This document shows positions 35,969-44,837 of a stretch of 48,685 nt of DNA, piece after piece. The notes beneath the pieces are model-generated. The model was not told where the DNA came from. It ran no database searches and saw nothing but the letters and a program-made list of their open reading frames with translations. Position 1 is the stretch's first letter, and every line of letters starts with the position of its first letter. The stretch spans positions 1-48,685 of the forward strand of contig NZ_AZEU01000179.1 in NCBI RefSeq assembly GCF_001435035.1, in the 5' to 3' direction. Origin of the DNA: Lacticaseibacillus manihotivorans DSM 13343 = JCM 12514. GTDB lineage: Bacteria > Bacillota > Bacilli > Lactobacillales > Lactobacillaceae. Made by a program: the position numbers and the translations under genes.

Positions 35969-37039
35969 TTAATATAAATATTCATCAGCGCGCTGATAGG
36001 CGGCAGTGGCGCTGCTATCGGCGTCATCAACTAAGGCTAAACCCAATGAGCCGGTAACGTTGATTTTTAAGCCGTTAGCCAAAACCGGGCGTTTGAGTTG
36101 GGCCATCGTTTCTTGGGCCAGCTTGTTTGCCGAAGCAGCGTCAACATTGGGTAAAATCAAGCAGAATTCATCCCCACCAGTGCGGTAAAGCTTGTAATGA
36201 TCATCAGCAATATGTAAGGCATGTTTGATGCGCACGGTGGTGGTCATCAAGACTTGATTGCCGACTAAATGACCAAAGGCATCGTTGATCTGCTTGAAGT
36301 GATCGATATCAAAGGTCGCAATGGCCAAAGGTTGCTCGGCATTTTGTTGTTGAAAGGCGCGGTTGCAGTCGCGCTGGAAGGTCAGCCAATTGCGCGCTTT
36401 GGTCAAGCCGTCGTATTGCACCTCGTGATTGAGGCGCACCAATAAGCGTTGATCTTTGGCTAAATAAGTATCCAGATCCCACAAGGCTAAATACGACCAA
36501 AAGAATACCAAGTAATTGACGCCAGCAGCAGTGGCAGACAAATCTTTTTCACTCATGAAGGTCGCCCACCAAAATGCCGCCCCAATGATCATCGGTGGCA
36601 ACATATACCAAAAACGGCGATTGACGAGCTTGGGGCCATACCAGCGCTCGGAAAACACCACCAGCGATGCCAGCACAAATACCAGACTGGTCAAAACTGT
36701 GACTTGCGCTTCGATCAAAAAGATGCCAGTGGCGATCACTTGAATGATCACAAACTCCCAAATACTCCCAAATAGCAAATTAGAGTAAATCACAATAATG
36801 ATCAACAAGTTGCGACAAACCCAATCCAACGTCCCATGCGTCCCATGGATAAAAAAGGCCAACAAAATCATCATCGCACCGATATAGATCACTTGTGGAT
36901 ATTGAAGCGAAATTTTATTCAGTGTTTTTTGTTTGACGACGCGTTTGTGCGTGCCGACATCGATTTGATTATAAACAGACATGAAGCCTAGTGTTGAAAT
37001 CACCACTAAGAACATATTCAAGGCGTATTCTGTCAACAT
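35969..37039 (-). CDS. membrane-bound GGDEF diguanylate cyclase
   Basis: This 356-residue protein has about six N-terminal hydrophobic helices (residues 1-190) that form a sensor-like membrane domain. A C-terminal GGDEF domain follows, starting near YDGLTKARNWLTF (about 205), with FDIDHFKQINDAFGH and an intact signature RTGGDEFCLIL (GGDEF at 288-292). It should make cyclic di-GMP. The RxxD product-inhibition site five residues before GGDEF is absent (DHYKL there), so feedback inhibition is unlikely. There is no EAL domain or c-di-GMP receptor in this window. The ATG ending at 37039 is favoured because GGGGGAG lies 8 bases before it; TTGACG with CATATT upstream is a weak promoter. Confidence 0.87.
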   Translation of the reverse strand: MLTEYALNMFLVVISTLGFMSVYNQIDVGTHKRVVKQKTLNKISLQYPQVIYIGAMMILLAFFIHGTHGTLDWVCRNLLIIIVIYSNLLFGSIWEFVIIQVIATGIFLIEAQVTVLTSLVFVLASLVVFSERWYGPKLVNRRFWYMLPPMIIGAAFWWATFMSEKDLSATAAGVNYLVFFWSYLALWDLDTYLAKDQRLLVRLNHEVQYDGLTKARNWLTFQRDCNRAFQQQNAEQPLAIATFDIDHFKQINDAFGHLVGNQVLMTTTVRIKHALHIADDHYKLYRTGGDEFCLILPNVDAASANKLAQETMAQLKRPVLANGLKINVTGSLGLALVDDADSSATAAYQRADEYLY

Positions 37040-37195
37040 GGCGATGCTCCCCCAGACCATTGCGATTACTTATTAATATGCGCAATTTTTGTCGGTACGT
37101 CAATGATTTTCGCCAATACGATAAAAATATTTGTCTGTAAATTGCGATTTTCCAACGCAAAATGTGTGATTCTCGGAGACTTCGTGCAGAGCAAA

Positions 37196-37224
37196 ATAAA
37201 AAGCCGACGTGGTGTCGACTTTTT
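37196..37224 (-). terminator. rho-independent terminator after nadC
   Basis: On the minus strand AAAAAGTCGAC pairs with GTCGGCTTTTT (one G-U pair), then TATTTTG. The bases between this site and the GGDEF gene (37040-37195) are AT-rich and hold only that gene's promoter. Confidence 0.87.
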
Positions 37225-37228
37225 AGCG

Positions 37229-38059
37229 TTAGCGTTGATTGAAGCTGATATCCAAATTGACCACGCGATTGGTCAAGTAACCCAACGATAAGAAGTTTAC
37301 CCCACAACCGGCGTAATCATGCAAGTTGCTGAGTTCGATCCCGCCAGAGATCTCAGTTTGAATACCAGCCGGGATCAACTGTTGCCAAGCTTTCACCGTG
37401 TCAGGGGTTTGGTTATCAAACATGATGATGTCTGCATGCGCTTGAATGGCTTGGTTAACTTGCGCGAGTGACTCACATTCGACTTCGATCATTTTTGTGG
37501 GGCCATTCACCTGGTGCAGGAGCTGAATGGCTTGGCTTAAATTGCCAACGGCCGCCCAGTGATTATCTTTGAGCATCGCCATGTCATCGAGGCCTAAGCG
37601 ATGGTTCACCCCGCCGCCGACGCGCACCGCGTATTTATCAAATTGCCGCAAACCAGGCGCCGTTTTGCGCGTGTCGAGAATTTGAATGCTAGGGTCAGCT
37701 AAGGTATCGACTGCCTGTTTGGTTGCAGTGGCGATACCGGATAAGCGTTGCATCAAATTCAAGCTTAAGCGCTCAGCGGCCAATAAAATGGCCAAATCAC
37801 CAGCTGCCTCGGCGATCGGCGTACCAGCTGAGACAGATTGGCCTTCTTGAACCAACGGGTGATAGCTGATTTTTGTGCCGAGTAGTTGGTACAGAAATTC
37901 AGGGATCTGTAAACCGGCGATCACGCCAGCAGTTTTGGCCAGATACACCCCAGCCCCTTTGCGTCCAGTCAAAAGTGGGGCAGTGAGATCGCCACGACCG
38001 AGATCTTCATCCAAAAAGCGTTGTAGATCTGGCGCAACGCGTTTATAGCTTAGCGGCAT
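37229..38059 (-). CDS. nadC: quinolinate (nicotinate-nucleotide) phosphoribosyltransferase
   Basis: This 276-residue enzyme makes nicotinate mononucleotide from quinolinate and PRPP with loss of CO2. The family blocks are clear: LDEDLGRGDLTAPLL at the N-terminus, AERLSLNLMQRLSGIAT, ILDTRKTAPGLR, VRVGGGVNHRLGLDDMAMLKDNH (in pieces), KMIEVECES and ISGGIELSNL. It resembles ModD-type paralogues less than NadC. nadA and nadB are not present here. The ATG ending at 38059 lies inside the end of the MFS gene (17-base overlap) behind AGGTGG, so the two are strictly co-expressed; this suggests salvage of an imported pyridine acid. Confidence 0.9.
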   Translation of the reverse strand: MPLSYKRVAPDLQRFLDEDLGRGDLTAPLLTGRKGAGVYLAKTAGVIAGLQIPEFLYQLLGTKISYHPLVQEGQSVSAGTPIAEAAGDLAILLAAERLSLNLMQRLSGIATATKQAVDTLADPSIQILDTRKTAPGLRQFDKYAVRVGGGVNHRLGLDDMAMLKDNHWAAVGNLSQAIQLLHQVNGPTKMIEVECESLAQVNQAIQAHADIIMFDNQTPDTVKAWQQLIPAGIQTEISGGIELSNLHDYAGCGVNFLSLGYLTNRVVNLDISFNQR

Positions 38060-39245
38060 TATCGGCCACCTGCGATTCTGTGACGTCTACAATGTTGTCG
38101 TCTTTAACGCCGAAGACTAAGACAATCAAGGCGATGATCAATAAACCAACGAATAAACCAAACACCCCATGAATGCCAAAGCCAGCGTCAAACAACCAAC
38201 CGACTAAAAATGGCCCAACAGTGGCGCCGATGCGACCGATCGATTGTGCAGTCCCCATGGCTGTCCCGCGAATAATTTTGGGAAATTGGCCAGGGGTCAA
38301 GGCAATCAACGTGCCCCAAGCGCCGAGGTCAAAGAAGGATAATGCAGCACCTGCGACTAAGATCATCGCCGTGGAGCTGGCATTGCCAAAGACCAAAGCG
38401 GCAATGATGGTGCCGACTAAGTAAATGCCCATGATCAACTTGCGCGAGACTTTGCCCATCAACCAAGCGGCCAAGTAGTAACCAGGTAGTTGGGCAATAC
38501 TCATCGCCAAGGTGTAACCCAAAGAGTTGACAATCGAAAAGCCGCGCATCGTCAACACACTTGGCAACCACAAGAAAATCCCATAATACGTCAACATCAC
38601 GATAAACCACATCACACTCAAGGTGGCCAATGGTTTAAAGTGTGCTGGCTTCATCAATTCGGCAAAAGGCGCATGCGCTGTTTTAACGTGTTTGGGTTCT
38701 GCTGGTAAGTGTTCCCGTAAAATAAACGCATATAAGGCTGCGACTAAAGTGATGGCCACAGCGATCCGCCAACCAAAAGCCGGCATCACTAAGAAGGCAA
38801 TCAAGCTAGCGACGATCCAGCCCCAAGCCCAAAAGCTATCGCCTAACACCAACATCTGCGAACGCTTGACGCCAGTGAAGTGATCCGCCAACATGGTGGC
38901 TGCCACTGGTAACTCGCCACCAAGGCCAAAGCCGGTCACCACCCGAATGGCCATAAACCATTCGACATTTGGCGCAAAGGCTAATGCTAAATTGCTGACA
39001 GAAAATAAAATCAGCGTGCCCATCAACACATGCTTGCGACCGTAAGCATCAGCTAAGCGCCCACATAGCACAGCGCCAAAAATCATCCCGATAGACGTCA
39101 TGGCGCCTACCAAACCTAATTGCGTGCCGGTCAAAGACCATTCAGTTTTCAACAGCGGCATAATGAATGAGAGCAAGGCGACATCCATGGCATCAAATAG
39201 CCACGCCGTCCCCACGATCAATAATAAGTGCTTTGGTGTTTTCAT
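38043..39245 (-). CDS. MFS transporter of the aromatic-acid/niacin type
   Basis: This 400-residue, 12-helix major facilitator has the AAHS-like start WLFDAMDVALLSFIMPLL, the A-motif GRLADAYGRKHVL and the GFGLGGELPVAATMLADH block on helix 4-5, as in NiaP-like niacin and aromatic-acid transporters. The substrate cannot be fixed from sequence. Its 3' end overlaps nadC by 17 bases, which points to quinolinate, nicotinate or a related acid. The ATG ending at 39245 has GGAGGA before it. The upstream region (39246-39500) has an imperfect repeat CTTGACTGT/CTTGAGTGT (minus strand, about 39310-39336) that might be an operator. Confidence 0.83.
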   Translation of the reverse strand: MKTPKHLLLIVGTAWLFDAMDVALLSFIMPLLKTEWSLTGTQLGLVGAMTSIGMIFGAVLCGRLADAYGRKHVLMGTLILFSVSNLALAFAPNVEWFMAIRVVTGFGLGGELPVAATMLADHFTGVKRSQMLVLGDSFWAWGWIVASLIAFLVMPAFGWRIAVAITLVAALYAFILREHLPAEPKHVKTAHAPFAELMKPAHFKPLATLSVMWFIVMLTYYGIFLWLPSVLTMRGFSIVNSLGYTLAMSIAQLPGYYLAAWLMGKVSRKLIMGIYLVGTIIAALVFGNASSTAMILVAGAALSFFDLGAWGTLIALTPGQFPKIIRGTAMGTAQSIGRIGATVGPFLVGWLFDAGFGIHGVFGLFVGLLIIALIVLVFGVKDDNIVDVTESQVADNAAKL

Positions 39246-39511
39246 CAAAATCCTCCGACCTCGATTTGATTTAATTTTAATAATGATATTCGAGGTTGAT
39301 TATGAGCTTACACTCAAGACCTGACACAGTCAAGATATGGCCATCAATTCAAATGTAAGGGCACGATGCGATTGTGGATCAACGACTTAATAAACCTTGT
39401 CGGGATGCGTGGTGCCGTTGGCGTTCGCTGGTGAAAAAAATTGGGGCTCGCTTGAGCTGGTTTCTGAAATTGGACAAAAGAAATTTGTATCACTAAATTG
39501 AGAACAATTCG

Positions 39512-39560
39512 TTGACACCGTGTCAACAAACGGTATACTGGTTTTGTTGACACGGTGTCA
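39512..39560 (+). promoter_or_regulatory. promoter with twin TetR operators
   Basis: Two near-identical palindromes, TTGACACCGTGTCAA (39512-39526) and TGACACGGTGTCA (39548-39560), with centres 35 bp apart. The first contains the -35 (TTGACA) of a promoter whose -10 is TATACT (39534-39539, 16-bp spacer); the second covers the transcript start. This is the classic layout for auto-repression by the TetR-type gene that follows. The remaining bases of this gap (39340-39511) show no other feature I can support. Confidence 0.85.
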
Positions 39561-39584
39561 TTTATACATAAAAGGGGAAAAACC

Positions 39585-40073
39585 ATGGTTTCCACAATGT
39601 ATCAAAACCTCCCGCAAGCAAAACAAGAGCGCGTTGAAGCGGCTTTACTCAAAGAATTCTCGACGCATGCGTTAGCTGACGCGCAAGTGGCTCGAATCGT
39701 TTCAACGGCGAATATTGCGCGCGGGGCGTTTTATCATTATTTTTCTGATTTACAAGATGCTTATTTATATTTGTTTGGGCAGGTGATGCAAGCTGTCCAT
39801 CGTAATGTGCCGAAATCTGGCGATATGTATCAAGCGACTGCGGATTTTGTTAATGGTGCGGTGGATTCTGAGTATCACGACTTGTTGCGGCAACATTTTG
39901 CGCATAATGCCGCAATGTTGCCGAGTCACCAACCAACTGTTGATTTGCCGCCGATCGCTTGGGCGCAAATGACGCTTTGCCATGAAACGATTCGCTTAAG
40001 CTTGATCGACTCAGAACACAAGGCGCAACATCTTGCCAACTTAAAACATGCGTTGGCTAAACTTGCCGAATAA
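39585..40073 (+). CDS. TetR/AcrR family transcriptional repressor
   Basis: This 162-residue regulator has an N-terminal TetR-type DNA-binding domain (VARIVSTANIARGAFYHYF, with the usual GxFYxYF recognition-helix end) and a short C-terminal ligand-binding part. It is shorter than most TetR proteins (about 190 residues). The ATG at 39585 is behind AGGGGA. It heads an operon with an FtsX-like permease and an ABC ATPase and has twin operators in its promoter, so it almost certainly represses its own operon; the inducer is unknown. Confidence 0.88.
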   Translation: MVSTMYQNLPQAKQERVEAALLKEFSTHALADAQVARIVSTANIARGAFYHYFSDLQDAYLYLFGQVMQAVHRNVPKSGDMYQATADFVNGAVDSEYHDLLRQHFAHNAAMLPSHQPTVDLPPIAWAQMTLCHETIRLSLIDSEHKAQHLANLKHALAKLAE

Positions 40074-40088
40074 TTAAGGGGGAACTTT

Positions 40089-41147
40089 ATGTTTTTAGCG
40101 TTGAAAGAAATGCGCAAAGAAAAATTGCGCTACAGCTTGATCATCGCGATGATCGTGTTGATCAGCTACTTGATTTTTATCCTGACGAGCTTGGCATTAG
40201 GCCTCGCCCAACAAAACACGGATGCAATCAATTCATGGGGGATGCAAAGCATCATCATGAACAAAGATGCGGATATCAGCTTATCGCAATCCTTGATTAA
40301 AAAATCCCAAGCGCCGAGTACTTTACCGAAGTCGCAGGCCTACATTGCGCAAGCGCCGATCGTGGCCAAAAAGTCTGGCCATGATCAGGTTTCTGGGACG
40401 TTTATCGGTTTAGATAACGACCAATTTGTGGCCAAGAAGATCACGTTAACAAGCGGTCACTTGGCGAAAAGCCGTTACCAATTAGTTGTCGATGATGCGT
40501 TTAAAGAATCTGGCTACAAACTCGGTGATACTTTCAAGCTCAACGGCAATGCCCATGCCTACACCATCGTCGGCTTTACCCACAATGCCAAAATGAGTGT
40601 CGCGCCAGTGGCTTATGGCCGTTTATCCGCTTGGGCAACGTTGAAGAATGTCCCAACGACGATGATCGCCAGTGCCATTGTTTCGACGAAAACTGCCCCA
40701 AAAGCTGGCAATTCCGCCTTGCATACATATGATAAGGATACCTTTGTGCAAAAGTTACCTGGTTATTCTGCCCAGAATATGACCTTTGAAATGATGATCG
40801 GCTTTTTGTTGGTGATCTCCCTGATCGTCATCGCGGTGTTCTTGTACATTTTGACGATGCAAAAACAACAAAACTATGCGGTATTGCGCGCCCAAGGCAT
40901 TCCAGGCTCAGTGCTGGTTAAAAGCACGTTGAGTCAAGCCTTTTTAATGGTGATTTCGGGGCTTGTGATCGGCGTGATTTTGACCGTGGTCACCGCCATG
41001 GCGATGCCAAGTGCGGTGCCGATGGCCTTTGATGTGCCGATTTTAGGCGCAGTGGCGTTAGCATTGGTAGTCATCGCGATGCTCGGTGCGGTGATCCCTG
41101 TGCGCAGTATTTTGAAAGTTGACCCTGTCAGCGTGATCGGAGGCTAA
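40089..41147 (+). CDS. ABC transporter permease, FtsX/MacB-like
   Basis: This 352-residue membrane protein has one N-terminal helix (about 17-39), a large extracytoplasmic domain (about 40-230) and three C-terminal helices (about 235-260, 283-305, 318-340), the MacB/DevC/FtsX topology. It ends SILKVDPVSVIGG, the short tail typical of these permeases. Such systems move lipids, peptides or drugs, or act mechanically on envelope proteins, without classic transport. The ATG is 15 bases after tetR, behind AAGGGGGAA. The ATPase starts 2 bases after its stop. Confidence 0.88.
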   Translation: MFLALKEMRKEKLRYSLIIAMIVLISYLIFILTSLALGLAQQNTDAINSWGMQSIIMNKDADISLSQSLIKKSQAPSTLPKSQAYIAQAPIVAKKSGHDQVSGTFIGLDNDQFVAKKITLTSGHLAKSRYQLVVDDAFKESGYKLGDTFKLNGNAHAYTIVGFTHNAKMSVAPVAYGRLSAWATLKNVPTTMIASAIVSTKTAPKAGNSALHTYDKDTFVQKLPGYSAQNMTFEMMIGFLLVISLIVIAVFLYILTMQKQQNYAVLRAQGIPGSVLVKSTLSQAFLMVISGLVIGVILTVVTAMAMPSAVPMAFDVPILGAVALALVVIAMLGAVIPVRSILKVDPVSVIGG

Positions 41148-41149
41148 GG

Positions 41150-41824
41150 ATGCAAGCATTAAAAATTGAACATGTCGATCAGTTCTTCGGCACTGGCGCT
41201 AGTCGCGTCCAAGTATTACACGATGTGAATTTTGAAGCCAAGGCTGGCGAGCTCAGTCTGATCTTAGGCCCGTCTGGTAGCGGCAAAAGTACGCTGTTGA
41301 CGATCGCCGGTGGGTTATTGACGCCGACAAAGGGCAATGTGCAAGTGGCTGGCGTTGAATTAGGCCAAGCTTCTGCCAAGCAAAAAGAGCAACTGCGCTT
41401 GAATCATTTAGGCTTTGTCTTGCAGGCGTATCACTTGTTACCATTTCTGACGGTGAACGAACAATTCAAGTTAGTTGATCACGTTAAAAAATCTGGCAAC
41501 TTGTCTGCCGACGCTTTGACGCACTTGTTAGAAGAATTAGGCCTGACGCCGTTCGTCAATGCGTATCCAAGTTCGCTTTCCGGCGGCCAACAACAGCGCG
41601 TGGCCATTGCACGGGCGTTGTATCCAGATCCAGCCGTGGTGTTAGCCGATGAGCCGACGGCAGCGCTAGACTCGACGCGGGTGATGCAAGTTGGGCAATT
41701 GTTGCAAGATTTGGCGCATGATCGGCAAAAAGCCGTGGTGATCGTGACCCATGATGTGCGCCTGCGTGCTTTGGCAGATCACGTGTATGATATGGTCGAT
41801 GGGCGGTTGACTCAAGCACAATAG
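41150..41824 (+). CDS. ABC transporter ATP-binding protein, LolD/MacB-like
   Basis: This 224-residue ATPase has Walker A GPSGSGKST (about residues 40-48), a Q-loop (VLQAYHLLPFLTV), signature LSGGQQQRVAIARAL, Walker B VVLADEPTAALD and the switch His in VTHDVRLRALAD. It powers the FtsX-like permease encoded just upstream. TetR, permease and ATPase form a complete self-regulated unit, probably a defence or export module against an antimicrobial or envelope stress. There is a short TAGC/GCTA hairpin with a T tract after the gene. Confidence 0.92.
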   Translation: MQALKIEHVDQFFGTGASRVQVLHDVNFEAKAGELSLILGPSGSGKSTLLTIAGGLLTPTKGNVQVAGVELGQASAKQKEQLRLNHLGFVLQAYHLLPFLTVNEQFKLVDHVKKSGNLSADALTHLLEELGLTPFVNAYPSSLSGGQQQRVAIARALYPDPAVVLADEPTAALDSTRVMQVGQLLQDLAHDRQKAVVIVTHDVRLRALADHVYDMVDGRLTQAQ

Positions 41825-42013
41825 CGTTTGCTAACTTTTTGACCTTATTTTTCCCAAATCGCTGTGCAATAATTGTCATTTAACTGAAATAATTGTATTA
41901 TAGAATTGAAGGGCGCATGCAAACTGGCGTAAAGCTTAACTGTTAGCTGAGTCAGACTTTGAAACGCAGCCACCTTCGTTAAAACTTCACATTCTAGGTC
42001 TACGGTTTAGTTG

Positions 42014-42022
42014 TGATATAAT
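42014..42022 (+). promoter_or_regulatory. extended -10 promoter of the L,D-transpeptidase gene
   Basis: TGATATAAT (42014-42022) is an extended -10; no good -35 is visible. The rest of the gap from 41840 shows nothing I can support. Confidence 0.6.
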
Positions 42023-42071
42023 TACTGCGAATTTTGTTGATGCGGATTGGCAGTCAAGGAGTGACTCATTC

Positions 42072-43436
42072 ATGAAGAATAAACGTGTCTGGTTTGGCGG
42101 CGTGTTGGTGATCGCATTATTAGCCATTGGTGGCTATGCATTGCGTTCCCATCACTACCAAAACCGATTTTTACCCAAGACTCAAGTGTTAGGGGTAGAT
42201 GTCGGCGACCAAACAGTGACCCAAGCAAACAAAGCCTTGCGGACCCATTTCACCAACAGCTCATTGAAATTAGTCGACGGTTCAAAAACTGTCGCCACTG
42301 CCTCAGGGACTGCGTTGGGGTTGAAGCAAAACTTTACCCAAACGTTAACCACTTTGCTTAAAAAGCAAAACCCTTGGGCCTTATCGGCAACGGTTTTGGC
42401 CCAAAGTCAAGACAAAGCGGTGTTGACCACAGGCAATAAGACCTTAGTCGCCTACACCAAACAGTTGACTGACAAGCTCAATCAAACCCGCAAAGCACCA
42501 GTGGATGCCAAAGTGGTGGCTGAAAGTGGCAAATACGTGGTGCAAAAAGAACAAGCCGGCAATCAAATCGATGCTGCCAAGTTAGCGAGCGCCGTGACCA
42601 AAGCCGTCTCTTCGGACAAGGCGACAGTTACCGTGTCCACGGCATACACCCAGCCTAAAGTCACGTCAACTTCTGCGACGTTGAAGAAAGCCGCCAAGGA
42701 ATTATCCCAAATCGCCAGCATCAAAGCCCAAGTCAAAATCACCAACAAACTCGTGACGATCCCAACTAGCAAGTTGCAAAGCTGGTTGAGCTATGATAAT
42801 GGCGTGCAAGTGGACTTAGCGAAAGTTGAAGCTTACACAGCAGAGCTCGCCAACACTTACAACACGTATGGCAAAACGCGGACCTTTAAGTCCACGAAGC
42901 GCGGCACTGTGATCGTGCCAGCCGGGACTTATGGCTGGACCATTTTACAAACGGCGACGGCTAAGAACTTAGTCGCCGAAATCAAAAAAGGCCAAGACTT
43001 TACCAAAGAAGTGTCATGGGAAGGCTCCGGCTACCACAGCGATGGCTCAGATATCGGTAGCACCTATGTGGAAGTGGATGTGACCAATCAGCACGAATAC
43101 TTCTATAAAGATGGCAAACTGGTCTTGGATTCAGCAGTCGTCACCGGTAAACCTGGCCAAGATACTCCTAAAGGTGTGGATTTTGTTTGGAACAAGACCC
43201 AAAACAAGACCTTGACCGGGAAAAATGATGATGGCTCAAACTATGCCTCAAAAGCATCGTACTGGATGCCGATCGATTACACCGGCGTCGGTTTACATGA
43301 TGCGTCATGGCAGCCGAAATTCGGTGGTGATTGGTACAAGAAGCACGGCTCACATGGCTGTGTGAACAACCCAGTTTCATTTATGGCCAAATTATACGCC
43401 GCAGTGCCACTGGGGACACCAGTTATCGTCTTTTAA
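42072..43436 (+). CDS. membrane-anchored L,D-transpeptidase (YkuD) with peptidoglycan-binding domains
   Basis: This 454-residue protein has an N-terminal transmembrane helix (about 6-24), then a long extracytoplasmic region with two putative peptidoglycan-binding-4 repeats (each ending in a VxxSxAYTQP- or TxKRGTV-like strand). The C-terminal YkuD domain (about 325-454) has the catalytic motif HGSHGCVNNP with Cys at 430. Such enzymes make 3-3 cross-links or anchor proteins in the wall. SDIGSTYVEVDVTNQHEYFY and VTGKPGQDTPKG are also typical. The ATG follows AAGGAG. It has its own promoter and terminator. Confidence 0.92.
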   Translation: MKNKRVWFGGVLVIALLAIGGYALRSHHYQNRFLPKTQVLGVDVGDQTVTQANKALRTHFTNSSLKLVDGSKTVATASGTALGLKQNFTQTLTTLLKKQNPWALSATVLAQSQDKAVLTTGNKTLVAYTKQLTDKLNQTRKAPVDAKVVAESGKYVVQKEQAGNQIDAAKLASAVTKAVSSDKATVTVSTAYTQPKVTSTSATLKKAAKELSQIASIKAQVKITNKLVTIPTSKLQSWLSYDNGVQVDLAKVEAYTAELANTYNTYGKTRTFKSTKRGTVIVPAGTYGWTILQTATAKNLVAEIKKGQDFTKEVSWEGSGYHSDGSDIGSTYVEVDVTNQHEYFYKDGKLVLDSAVVTGKPGQDTPKGVDFVWNKTQNKTLTGKNDDGSNYASKASYWMPIDYTGVGLHDASWQPKFGGDWYKKHGSHGCVNNPVSFMAKLYAAVPLGTPVIVF

Positions 43437-43443
43437 TTGATAA

Positions 43444-43480
43444 ACATCGATCAGCCTTTGCGGTGATCGATGTTTTTTAT
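43444..43480 (+). terminator. rho-independent terminator after the transpeptidase gene
   Basis: AACATCGATCA pairs perfectly with TGATCGATGTT around a 10-base loop, then TTTTT. Confidence 0.9.
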
Positions 43481-43550
43481 TTGCGCAAAAAGTCAGTGGG
43501 ATAAATGCGGTATACTGAAGGTATTATCGAAATCCTCGGGGGTCAGCTTT

Positions 43551-44837
43551 TTGGATTATCAAACCAGTATTCAATACATTCATGCGCTGCCACGCTTAGC
43601 CAAAGATGGCACCTTAAATCGCATTACCGCGTTGCTTGACGCAATGGGCAACCCGCAACAAGATCAAGCTTATATTCATGTCACTGGCACCAATGGCAAA
43701 GGTTCCGTGGCCAATGCCATCAGCCATATTTTAGAAGCCAGTGGGTTGACCGTTGGCTTGTTTACGTCGCCGTTTATCATGCGGTTCAACGAACGGCTGC
43801 GCATCGACCATCAAAATATTGAAGACGACCGCTTGGCGGAATTGACCACGCATGGGGCGCAAGTCTTACAAGATCTGCAAACCCAGCAGCCTGGTTTTGT
43901 GGTGACTGAATTTGAATTCATCACGGCGCTGGCGCTGACTTATTTCAAATCGGAACAAGTGGACGTGGCAGTGATCGAAGTGGGCATCGGCGGACGCGAA
44001 GACTCAACTAATGTCATCATGCCGAAAGTTTCAGTGATCACTAGCGTCGGCTTTGATCATCAAGCGTTATTAGGCAATACCTTGACCAGCATTGCCGGCC
44101 ACAAAGCCGGGATCATTAAAGCGGGCGTTCCGGTGGTGACTGGTATTTTACCAGATGAAGCACAAGTGGTCGTCGCCGATCGGGTGCGGGAGATGCATAG
44201 TGATTGGCAACAATATGGCGAAGATTTCGCCGCAAAACACCCGTCGACGTTTGATTGGGGGATGCACTTTGACTATTACAGTCAACATGATCGCATCCGC
44301 CAACTCACGATGCCATTAGTCGGCAGTTATCAACCGGCCAACATGGCGGTGGCGATCACGGCGGCCAAAGCATACGCACAAGAGATGGGGTGGCCATTGA
44401 GCGATCATGAAATTACCAAAGGCGTCAAAGCCAGCACTTGGCCTGGGCGAATGGAAAAAATTTCGGATCAGCCGCTGATCATTTTAGACGGTGCGCATAA
44501 TCCTCAAGGCATTCATGGCTTGGTGAAAACACTCGACGGGCTGTTTGGGCAACAAGAATTGACCGTGATCGCCGGTGTCCTCAAAGATAAAGCCGTGGAA
44601 GCCATGATTGAGGCGTTATCTGGCCGGGACCATCGCTTATGGTTGGTGCCAGTACCGGATACCCCACGGGCGACAAAAGTTGGGGATTATCCTGACACAG
44701 TTACCCACTTTGATTCTTGGCAAGAAGCCTTGGCCGCATACACGCAAGAACAGAGTGAAGAACCATTGATCATTACCGGTTCGTTGTATTTAGTGGCAGC
44801 GGTGCGCCAAGCGTTATTGGGAAGCGATTATGATTAA
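43551..44837 (+). CDS. folC: folylpolyglutamate synthase/dihydrofolate synthase
   Basis: This 428-residue Mur-ligase-family enzyme adds glutamate to folates (and may join dihydropteroate to glutamate). The ATP loop VTGTNGKGSVANAI (about residues 42-55), FTSPFIMRFNERLRI, VIEVGIGGREDSTN and ILDGAHNPQG are all in place. The start is the TTG at 43551, 8 bases after GGGGG; upstream in-frame codons reach into the terminator of the previous gene and are unlikely. A TATACT -10 lies at 43511-43516. The stop overlaps the next gene by 8 bases. Confidence 0.93.
   Translation: MDYQTSIQYIHALPRLAKDGTLNRITALLDAMGNPQQDQAYIHVTGTNGKGSVANAISHILEASGLTVGLFTSPFIMRFNERLRIDHQNIEDDRLAELTTHGAQVLQDLQTQQPGFVVTEFEFITALALTYFKSEQVDVAVIEVGIGGREDSTNVIMPKVSVITSVGFDHQALLGNTLTSIAGHKAGIIKAGVPVVTGILPDEAQVVVADRVREMHSDWQQYGEDFAAKHPSTFDWGMHFDYYSQHDRIRQLTMPLVGSYQPANMAVAITAAKAYAQEMGWPLSDHEITKGVKASTWPGRMEKISDQPLIILDGAHNPQGIHGLVKTLDGLFGQQELTVIAGVLKDKAVEAMIEALSGRDHRLWLVPVPDTPRATKVGDYPDTVTHFDSWQEALAAYTQEQSEEPLIITGSLYLVAAVRQALLGSDYD

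Noticed and set aside
36006-36743. Open frames opposite the GGDEF gene
   Set aside because: The minus frame carries an intact GGDEF domain and a clear start; the plus frames are shadows.
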